Positions 1-5,504 of a DNA stretch of 5,504 nucleotides are shown one piece after another; position 1 is the stretch's first letter, and the number at the start of each line of letters is the position of its first letter. Source of the DNA: Methanobacteriota archaeon (GTDB lineage: Archaea > Thermoplasmatota > Poseidoniia > Poseidoniales > Poseidoniaceae); contig NZLM01000037.1 of the NCBI GenBank assembly GCA_002694245.1, positions 86,303 through 91,806 of the forward strand, written 5' to 3'. Made by a program: the position numbers and the translations under genes. The notes under the pieces are model-generated. The model had not been told where the DNA came from. It saw only the letters and a program-made list of their open reading frames with translations, and did not search any database.

Positions 1-996
1 AACATTGCTCAAATTGGATTAGCACTATCATTCATCCTTGTCGACGGTCCTGAAGATATGTGGTGGCTTATCACTGTTTCAGGCATAATGATGCTACTGC
101 ACGGAGTATACGTAACTGCTGAGAGAGCAGCAGTCCCTAATATTGTGGAAGAAGAGGATTTGATTACAGCGAATGCCATAGGAAGTGCTTCGTGGTCTAC
201 TGCGCTGTGCACCGGCGCTATGCTTGGTGGTGTTGTTGTAAGTGAATATGGGACAGATGCAGCATTCATCATAGATTCAATGACATTTTTGCTTTCTTCA
301 ATCATTCTCATTCCATTAGTTATCGAACAAAAGATAGATGAAAGTATGAAGGGACCTTTGTTGAAAACCGCTATTTCTAACATAGAGATTGGCTGGAATC
401 GGATATATACAGACAAGAAATTGCTTAGGATTGTGTTTGCTAAGTCATCATGGAACTTAGCAGGGGCGGGTTTAGCAGGAGTATTCCTAGTTCTCGCTGG
501 TGCAGACATAACGGGTTATGGTGCCGCCTTTGGGTTTGGATTGTTCTTCTTTGCCCGAGGTATCGGTACAGGAATTGGTCCTCTTGTTGCAAGAGCTGTA
601 TTCAAAGACAAGTCAAAATGGCCCTCACTGGTTGGTATTCTTGTATCAATTAGCGGTGTTTTCTATCTCCTGGTAGGTATTACACTTGATTACTATCTAC
701 CACTGACTGTTGGATTGATTATCATCTCACACTCTGCAAGTGGTGGAAACTGGGTACTTTCAACCGTATTAACGCAGTCTTGGGTTGAAGATGAAGTAAG
801 AGGTAGAGTGTTTTCTATGGACATGCTAATACTCGGCACATCTGCAGCGTTATCAACCACCATTGCTGGATATCTAGTAGAGTTCCACAATCTAAGCCTC
901 AAAACAGGTTTCATCTCATTTTCAATGATAATGATAACCTGTGGTATCGTTTTCACACTATGGCGACCAGATCATCAGTCTACGCAGACTTCGTGA
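1..996 (+). CDS. MFS exporter, EntS/MFS_3-like (5' end cut by window)
   Basis: This is a multi-pass membrane transporter of the major facilitator superfamily, most like the drug/siderophore exporter group (MFS_3, EntS-like). The frame is open from the first base, so the true start lies upstream; 331 residues are visible and the stop is TGA at 994-996. About ten hydrophobic segments can be seen, roughly at visible residues 1-14, 20-38, 62-80, 86-109, 150-168, 174-197, 209-228, 232-247, 272-292 and 301-321, so about two helices of the usual twelve are missing. Family signatures are the RAAVPNIVEEEDLITANA stretch (residues 42-59) followed by a GAMLGG helix, and a second-half VEDEVRGRVFS motif (262-272). 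It probably exports a small molecule by proton antiport; the substrate cannot be told. The last 22 bases overlap the end of the convergent hydrolase gene. The internal ATG at 58 is not the start, because conserved hydrophobic coding sequence continues upstream of it. Confidence 0.88.
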   Translation, partial: NIAQIGLALSFILVDGPEDMWWLITVSGIMMLLHGVYVTAERAAVPNIVEEEDLITANAIGSASWSTALCTGAMLGGVVVSEYGTDAAFIIDSMTFLLSSIILIPLVIEQKIDESMKGPLLKTAISNIEIGWNRIYTDKKLLRIVFAKSSWNLAGAGLAGVFLVLAGADITGYGAAFGFGLFFFARGIGTGIGPLVARAVFKDKSKWPSLVGILVSISGVFYLLVGITLDYYLPLTVGLIIISHSASGGNWVLSTVLTQSWVEDEVRGRVFSMDMLILGTSAALSTTIAGYLVEFHNLSLKTGFISFSMIMITCGIVFTLWRPDHQSTQTS

Positions 997-2843
997 GTAC
1001 AAACTGGTGGATTCCAGTATAGTTTTGTATTAGGGTCGAAGGTGTCTAATTGTAATGTACTACCCTCGCCTTCTTGTATGGTTACGATAGATGAGGTTGA
1101 GGCTGGTAAGTAGTCTTCTCCTGTTGACAACAGTGTAAGTCTAATTGTATGTCCAGCTTCAATTTCTGCATCTAAAGCAAAGAACTCCATTCTAGCAGTA
1201 ATAGTACCGACGATTGGAGCCCATGTTGAGGATAAATCATCTCCTCCCTCATGATAACGTAGATCCATTATTGCATGTCCTACATGAATACAATTAGCAC
1301 CATCGCAATCCTCCAGCAGGGCATACAATTGACCACCAACTGTTGTAGTGGACACCTGAACGTGTAATCTTGGCATTCCCTGCAAATGCATACGAGACTC
1401 TAGTGGTTCGCTTTCATAAACTGGTCCTGTTGACGCATCTGGTAATACATTTGCACCTCCTGAAATTCTCTGTAAATCTCCACCAAGAGTCATCAAAACT
1501 TCTGTGGTGTCTGCAGCAGGATACCTGTCTTCAATTCTCCAGGATCCTTGATTTGATTGTATCTCAATCACTAGGCGTGGTTGTTTTCCGATTCCTTTTA
1601 GATACCAATCAAACCATTCTAACAAATCTTGCATCCAGTCAAACCTTACCATTTCTGGGAATGCTTCTCCACCGCGCCCACCAAGTGCGGACCTTTCATC
1701 AAGTTGTATTGGTCTGTCAGGATAGTCATGGTCCCATTGCCCAAACAGGCCTTTAGCCTCAATCCCATGGTCTATCAAAGTGTTGATAGTTGGAACTGCC
1801 ATGTGTGGATCGACATTCCAATCATGCATTCCTTGAATTAGATATACAGAGCCACCGTAGTTATCTAGTACTCTATCAAGGAAATATCTCTCTGCCCAGT
1901 AATCGCCGAATTGCTCTGATCCCAGTAAGTATGCAGACACCCCTGTTCCTGGCCCAATCACATAATCTGGGCACATATTTCCGTAATCTTCCTCGTCTCC
2001 ATCGAAACCGTACGAACCATAAACGCCGTTATGCATGATAGGAGCCCTAGCTTCTGAGGAACCATTTTTCCACATTAACTCCTTCACGCCAATTAATCCA
2101 GATATTGGAACAATAGTCTTCAAGTGCTCATTTCCAAACATAGCCGCTTGCCAAGGCGTAGAACCATCGTATGATTTACCTATCATGGCGACATTACCAT
2201 TAGACCATTCTTGGCTTCCTAGCCAACTCACTGCAGCATCATTACCTAGTTGCTCAGCAGTTCCCATCAGGTCCATACAGTGGTTTGACCTGCCTGTGCC
2301 CGTGACGGAGACTTGTGCAAATGCATATCCATGGGGGAGTAGTTGATCGATTATCATTTCACCTAACCAACTACCAGGAACTTCGATTGTTGGTGTCTGA
2401 ACACTTGGTTCTTGGAAATAAGGGCCAAACTCAGCAATTACAGGTACTGTTACTCCATCAGGAACATTAGGGCGCCAGTATGCAAGAGAAATTACACCAT
2501 TAGGTGCAGCTCCTCCCTCTTCCAGTGGTAACTCATACTCCACAAATACATGAGTGGAATTCCATTCATTTTCAGTTTCGAGAGTACTGTATTCCCCAAA
2601 TTCTAGAACATATCCATTTGTATCGTCTGTAATGTAATCTAGACTACCTCGCTCCCATATCTCAACACGCACACCGACATCATCCTCTACGCCTTTTGCA
2701 AGAGTTGTGACCGAGTCATTGAACAGAACAGACATCATCAAGAAACCGATGGAAAATGCAATAGTCATCGCTGCCAGACCGTTCAGCAAGTTTGCATCTC
2801 TGTTTGGAGTTGCAACTTCAGCCTCGTATATGTCATCCTCCAT
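975..2843 (-). CDS. Membrane-anchored S15/CocE-family hydrolase, X-Pro dipeptidyl-peptidase-like
   Basis: This 622-residue alpha/beta-hydrolase belongs to the CocE/NonD/peptidase S15 family. A short acidic N-terminus (1-21) precedes one hydrophobic segment (about 22-41), with no lipobox, so it is probably a signal anchor or signal peptide that places the enzyme outside the cell. The hydrolase domain spans about 110-390. Its nucleophile is Ser224 in GKSYDG (222-227), and the likely acid and base are Asp341 in GMHDWNV (338-344) and His372 in GQWDHDYP (368-375). The order and spacing match Lactococcus PepX (Ser348, Asp468, His498 from memory). EWFDWYLKG (409-417) leads into the beta-sandwich C-terminal domain usual for the family. 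The preceding WSNGNVAMIG also fits S15. Six cysteines (189, 291, 513, 518, 615, 620) could form disulfides in an exported protein. An in-frame TGA lies at 2847-2849, so ATG 2841-2843 is the first possible ATG start. The substrate is uncertain: Xaa-Pro dipeptides are likely, but family members also cleave esters and acylated amino acids. Confidence 0.9.
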   Translation of the reverse strand: MEDDIYEAEVATPNRDANLLNGLAAMTIAFSIGFLMMSVLFNDSVTTLAKGVEDDVGVRVEIWERGSLDYITDDTNGYVLEFGEYSTLETENEWNSTHVFVEYELPLEEGGAAPNGVISLAYWRPNVPDGVTVPVIAEFGPYFQEPSVQTPTIEVPGSWLGEMIIDQLLPHGYAFAQVSVTGTGRSNHCMDLMGTAEQLGNDAAVSWLGSQEWSNGNVAMIGKSYDGSTPWQAAMFGNEHLKTIVPISGLIGVKELMWKNGSSEARAPIMHNGVYGSYGFDGDEEDYGNMCPDYVIGPGTGVSAYLLGSEQFGDYWAERYFLDRVLDNYGGSVYLIQGMHDWNVDPHMAVPTINTLIDHGIEAKGLFGQWDHDYPDRPIQLDERSALGGRGGEAFPEMVRFDWMQDLLEWFDWYLKGIGKQPRLVIEIQSNQGSWRIEDRYPAADTTEVLMTLGGDLQRISGGANVLPDASTGPVYESEPLESRMHLQGMPRLHVQVSTTTVGGQLYALLEDCDGANCIHVGHAIMDLRYHEGGDDLSSTWAPIVGTITARMEFFALDAEIEAGHTIRLTLLSTGEDYLPASTSSIVTIQEGEGSTLQLDTFDPNTKLYWNPPVCTHEVCVD

Positions 2844-2846
2844 AAT

Positions 2847-2870
2847 TCACCGGAATTGGTTGCACCTCAT
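2847..2870 (-). other. Seven-codon mini-ORF just upstream of the S15 start
   Basis: Read on the minus strand, an ATG at 2868-2870 opens a seven-codon frame (MRCNQFR) closed by TGA at 2847-2849. It is in the same frame as the S15 gene and ends one codon (ATT) before its ATG. It contains a GAGGTG ribosome-binding-like sequence (2863-2868), too far from the S15 start for normal use, and GGTGA (2847-2851), only 3 nt from that start. It may be a chance frame, a leader peptide affecting translation, or the remnant of a longer N-terminus. Nothing in the sequence proves that it is translated. Confidence 0.25.
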
Positions 2871-2884
2871 AGCCCTAGCGATTC

Positions 2885-2912
2885 TTTACAATAATCAATA
2901 TAGCAAATTATT
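2885..2912. promoter_or_regulatory. AT-rich core of the divergent S15 / hutU promoter region
   Basis: The 81-bp gap between the two divergent starts (2844-2924) must carry both promoters unless either gene is transcribed from inside its neighbour. Twenty-four of the 28 bases here are A or T, flanked by more GC-rich sequence. TTTACAATAAT (2885-2895) lies about 30-40 nt before the hutU ATG and could be a TATA element giving a leader of about ten bases. AATATAG (2897-2903) is about 25 nt before that ATG and would instead give a leaderless transcript. On the minus strand CTATATT (2897-2903) sits some 55 nt from the S15 start. No Shine-Dalgarno is seen before hutU, which agrees with a leaderless or short-leader transcript. 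No clear operator palindrome was seen. The assignments rest on composition and spacing only. Confidence 0.4.
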
Positions 2913-2924
2913 CTCGGTTGTATC

Positions 2925-4967
2925 ATGTCAGATAACATCCTCCGCATGCAGAAATTTATTGCAGAGGGAATTCCCGAAGAATTACCGCCTCACCCGGGAA
3001 TAGACAACAATGTAGACCATGCTCCAAATAGGCGTCAGGTACTCTCTAAGGAAGAAAAAAAGTTAGCGCTAAAAAACGCACTAAGATATTTTGATGAAAG
3101 ACACCATAAAGAACTGGCATTAGAATTCGCTAACGAATTAGAAACATATGGTAGAATATGGATGATGCGTTATCGCCCCACGGAATATGAAATGAAAGCA
3201 TACCCTATCGACGCTTACCCAACTAAATCAAAACAAGCTGCGGCTATTATGTTAATGATACAAAATAATCTCGACAAAGAAGTTGCACAATTTCCTCATG
3301 AATTAATCACTTACGGGGGTAATGGCTCTGTCTTCCAGAACTGGGCACAGTACAGATTGGTGATGAAATATTTGTCTGAAATGGAAGATGATCAAACACT
3401 AGTGATGTATTCAGGCCATCCAATGGGATTGTTTCCTTCATCTGTGGACGCACCTAGAGTTGTAGTGACAAATGGTATGGTAATTCCAAATTATTCCAAG
3501 CAGGAAGACTATGAAAAAATGAATGCAATTGGCGTAAGCCAGTATGGCCAAATGACTGCAGGATCGTATATGTACATCGGTCCGCAAGGAATCGTCCATG
3601 GTACAACAATTACTGTACTAAATGCAGCAAGAATGCACTGTGGTGCGACCGACTCATTAGAAGGCATAACATTTGTCACATCAGGACTTGGTGGTATGAG
3701 CGGTGCACAGGCTAAAGCAGGGGTAATTGCAGGTGCAGCGTGTATTGTCAGTGAGATTAATCCACACGCAGCACACAAACGGCATGAGCAAGGATGGCTG
3801 TCTGTAATTGCTTCCTCAACCGATGATGCAATCGATAAAATGTTAGAAGCACAAGAAAACAAAGAAGCGATATCAATAGGGCATATTGGTAATGTTGTCG
3901 AACTGTTAGAACGTATGGTTGAGAGAAATGTGAAAATTGATTTACTATCCGATCAGACAAGTTTACACAACCCATGGCAAGGTGGATATTATCCAGTAAC
4001 AATGTCATTTGATGAAGGTAAAGCAATGCTTGCAAATGACCCGAAACAATTCAAAGTCGAAGTTCAAAACACGCTTAGGAGGCATGCAGCAGCAGTAAAC
4101 TCCCTCGTAGCAAACGGGACATACTTTTGGGACTATGGTAATGCGTTCCTACTCGAGTCTTCCCGAGCAGGAGCAGATGTAATGCACACATCTGGTAATG
4201 GATTCAAGTATCCTAGCTACGTTGAAGATATAATGGGGCCAATGTGCTTTGATTATGGGTTTGGACCATTTAGATGGGTATGCGCCTCAGGAAAAAGCGA
4301 AGATTTAGCCATAACAGACGAAATTGCTGCTAATGTATTGAAAGAAATGGCAAATAATTCACCTCCTGAAATCAAACAACAAATGCTTGACAACATTCGC
4401 TGGATAGAGCAGGCAGGAATGAACAAGATGGTGGTTGGTAGTAAAGCAAGGATACTATACGCTGATGCTGATGGAAGAAAATCGATTGCAAAAGCCTTCA
4501 ATGATGCTATTTCTAATGGAGAGCTTAGTGGACCAGTGATTCTCGGTAGAGACCATCATGACGTAGCAGGCACTGATTCTCCTTACAGGGAGACATCAAA
4601 CATCAGAGATGGTTCTATGTTTACAGCTGATATGGCTGTCCAAAATTTCGTTGGTGATTCATTCAGAGGAGCAACGTGGGTTAGCTTACACAATGGAGGA
4701 GGTGTCGGCTGGGGAGAAGTTGTCAATGGTGGCTTTGGTATGCTGATCGACGGTACAAAAGAAAGTGAAGAGAAATTGCTATCAATGCTAGATTGGGATG
4801 TGAATAACGGTATCTCCAGACGCGCCTGGGCTAGGAATGATGGTGCAATATATGCAATCAAGAGGGCTATGGAAAACAATCCAAGATTACAAGTAACCTT
4901 ACCAAATACAGCAGACGATGAATTAATTGACTCTATATATGGTGGGCCTATCAATGACCACAATTAA
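2925..4967 (+). CDS. hutU: Urocanate hydratase (urocanase), long eukaryote-like form
   Basis: Urocanase adds water to urocanate to give 4-imidazolone-5-propionate, the second step of histidine degradation, using tightly bound NAD+ as an electrophile; it is cytosolic. The protein has 680 residues, against about 555 for the classic bacterial enzyme and about 676 for vertebrate UROC1. It has the long-form N-terminal region (about 1-100, including ALRYF and AYPIDAYPTK). Key landmarks are YGGNG (130-134), the NAD-binding loop GLGGMSGAQ (254-262), DQTSLHNP (343-350), RWVCASG with Cys453 at the position of the conserved active-site cysteine (Cys410 in P. putida), GRDHHD (541-546), SPYRET (552-557) and HNGGGVGWG (589-597). 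ATG 2925 is chosen because the protein then has the expected family length and begins right after the AT-rich promoter; no Shine-Dalgarno is visible. The stop TAA (4965-4967) lies inside hutH, so the two are almost certainly one operon. All expected motifs are present and the gene looks intact. Confidence 0.97.
   Translation: MSDNILRMQKFIAEGIPEELPPHPGIDNNVDHAPNRRQVLSKEEKKLALKNALRYFDERHHKELALEFANELETYGRIWMMRYRPTEYEMKAYPIDAYPTKSKQAAAIMLMIQNNLDKEVAQFPHELITYGGNGSVFQNWAQYRLVMKYLSEMEDDQTLVMYSGHPMGLFPSSVDAPRVVVTNGMVIPNYSKQEDYEKMNAIGVSQYGQMTAGSYMYIGPQGIVHGTTITVLNAARMHCGATDSLEGITFVTSGLGGMSGAQAKAGVIAGAACIVSEINPHAAHKRHEQGWLSVIASSTDDAIDKMLEAQENKEAISIGHIGNVVELLERMVERNVKIDLLSDQTSLHNPWQGGYYPVTMSFDEGKAMLANDPKQFKVEVQNTLRRHAAAVNSLVANGTYFWDYGNAFLLESSRAGADVMHTSGNGFKYPSYVEDIMGPMCFDYGFGPFRWVCASGKSEDLAITDEIAANVLKEMANNSPPEIKQQMLDNIRWIEQAGMNKMVVGSKARILYADADGRKSIAKAFNDAISNGELSGPVILGRDHHDVAGTDSPYRETSNIRDGSMFTADMAVQNFVGDSFRGATWVSLHNGGGVGWGEVVNGGFGMLIDGTKESEEKLLSMLDWDVNNGISRRAWARNDGAIYAIKRAMENNPRLQVTLPNTADDELIDSIYGGPINDHN
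4941..4946 (+). promoter_or_regulatory. Possible weak ribosome binding site for hutH
   Basis: GGTGGG lies seven bases before the hutH ATG, inside the hutU coding sequence. Its GGTG part can pair with the CACC of the 16S rRNA 3' end. The match is short, and the codons also encode conserved-looking Gly-Gly near the HutU C-terminus, so it may be chance. Translational coupling from hutU, whose stop is eleven nt downstream of the hutH start, is the alternative. Confidence 0.3.
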
Positions 4968-5504
4968 GTTGGATGGCAACACACTGTCTTCCACTGAAAT
5001 TTCTTTAGTCGCCAACGGGGCTAAAGTAGAGGTTGCTATTGATGCATGGGGCAAAGTGGAACTTGCTAGAAATGTTGTAAATAGGATTTTGAACACTGGC
5101 GATATTGTATACGGCATAAACACAGGCTTTGGCGCTCTGGTAAGTGAATCAATATCTACGGATGAGCTCAACGCACTCCAGAACAATCTGATCCGTTCCC
5201 ATGCTTGTGGAATTGGCGAAAGAATGAGCCTCGAAGATACTCGAGCAATGATGTGTGTCAGAATCAATTCTTTAGTAAAGGGTCATTCAGGAATACAAAA
5301 AAAAGTTGTTCAACAAATAGTCGATTATCTGAATGCCGATATAATCCCTGTAGTCCCAAGACTAGGGTCTCTAGGTGCATCTGGTGACCTTGCACCTTTG
5401 TCCCACATGGCACTCGCGCTTATTGGTGAAGGGGAGGTATGGCACAATGGAGTGGCAACACCAACCTCAGAAGTATTGCGAGAGAAAGGTATGATTGGTG
5501 TAGA
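4954..5504 (+). CDS. hutH: Histidine ammonia-lyase (histidase), N-terminal part, cut by window end
   Basis: Histidase removes ammonia from L-histidine to give trans-urocanate, the substrate of the neighbouring HutU; it is a cytosolic enzyme, usually tetrameric. Only 183 full codons of the usual 500 or so are in the window, and the frame is open to the last base. The start is ATG 4954, which overlaps the end of hutU by 14 bases in another frame. With this start the residue numbers equal those of P. putida HutH: Tyr53 in VYGINTGFG (52-60), His83 in RSHACGIG (81-88), and Ala142-Ser143-Gly144 within GSLGASGDLAPL (138-149). That triplet cyclises to the MIO prosthetic group. This agreement strongly supports both the start and the function rather than phenylalanine or tyrosine ammonia-lyase; HutU next door adds to this. 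The C-terminal half, with the remaining active-site residues, lies beyond the window and cannot be checked. Confidence 0.96.
   Translation, partial: MTTIKLDGNTLSSTEISLVANGAKVEVAIDAWGKVELARNVVNRILNTGDIVYGINTGFGALVSESISTDELNALQNNLIRSHACGIGERMSLEDTRAMMCVRINSLVKGHSGIQKKVVQQIVDYLNADIIPVVPRLGSLGASGDLAPLSHMALALIGEGEVWHNGVATPTSEVLREKGMIGV

Noticed and set aside
450..653. A 67-codon plus-strand frame and minus-strand frames at 9-509 and 693-956 inside the exporter.
   Set aside because: The exporter frame is continuous and has clear MFS motifs and membrane segments; the others are out-of-frame shadows.
1020..1030. A T-rich stretch after the exporter stop as a possible terminator, with a matching short A run at 901-904 for the S15 gene.
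   Set aside because: Each has only four identical bases in a row and no convincing hairpin, and each lies within the opposing coding sequence. This is too weak to call.
1370..1756. A 128-codon plus-strand frame, with others at 1629-1841, 1790-2038 and 2035-2346.
   Set aside because: They lie antisense to the S15 gene, whose family motifs run through the same region. Their translations show no recognisable domain.
2707..3003. A 98-codon plus-strand frame spanning the S15 start, the intergenic gap and the hutU start.
   Set aside because: It overlaps both well-supported genes out of frame and crosses the AT-rich promoter region. The peptide has no family features.
3509..4035. Minus-strand frames of 92 and 117 codons inside hutU, with further ones at 4253-4501 and 4583-4963.
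   Set aside because: These are antisense shadows of the strongly conserved hutU coding sequence.
4923..5267. A 114-codon minus-strand frame and a 60-codon plus-strand frame (5205-5387) near the right edge.
   Set aside because: Both overlap hutH, whose active-site motifs at Tyr53, His83 and Ala142-Gly144 fix the real frame.

Overview
The window holds four protein-coding genes, two of them cut by the window edges, with almost no non-coding DNA. The order is: the 3' part of an MFS exporter (+, 1-996), a membrane-anchored S15/CocE-type serine hydrolase resembling X-Pro dipeptidyl-peptidases (-, 975-2843), a complete long-form urocanate hydratase hutU (+, 2925-4967), and the 5' third of a histidine ammonia-lyase hutH (+, 4954 to the window end). 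The only real intergenic gap is 81 bp between the divergent S15 and hutU starts. No rRNA, tRNA, CRISPR array, insertion sequence or long repeat was seen.

The organism cannot be fixed from this window. Packing is very tight (convergent genes overlap by 22 bp, hutU/hutH by 14 bp). Base composition is moderately AT-leaning, with frequent AGA/AGG and ATA codons. No Shine-Dalgarno precedes hutU, and the divergent gap has an AT-rich core that could hold archaeal TATA boxes. Together with an N-terminally anchored, cysteine-bearing S15 peptidase, this fits a small-genome marine planktonic microbe. My best guess is a Poseidoniia (Marine Group II) archaeon, with a marine bacterium such as a Bacteroidota-like lineage as the alternative. 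This is inference.

Functionally, hutH and hutU catalyse the first two steps of histidine breakdown: histidine to urocanate plus ammonia, then urocanate to imidazolone propionate. They overlap and are very probably co-transcribed; hutI and later genes would be expected past the right edge. The divergent S15 enzyme probably acts outside the membrane on peptides or esters, so the locus could join peptide scavenging to amino-acid catabolism, but only adjacency supports this. The MFS exporter is convergent with the S15 gene and probably unrelated.

I see no clearly undescribed system. The points most worth a second look are the eukaryote-type urocanase beside a Pseudomonas-numbered HutH, the S15/hut divergent arrangement with its compact control region, the in-frame mini-ORF before the S15 start, and the convergent coding overlap.
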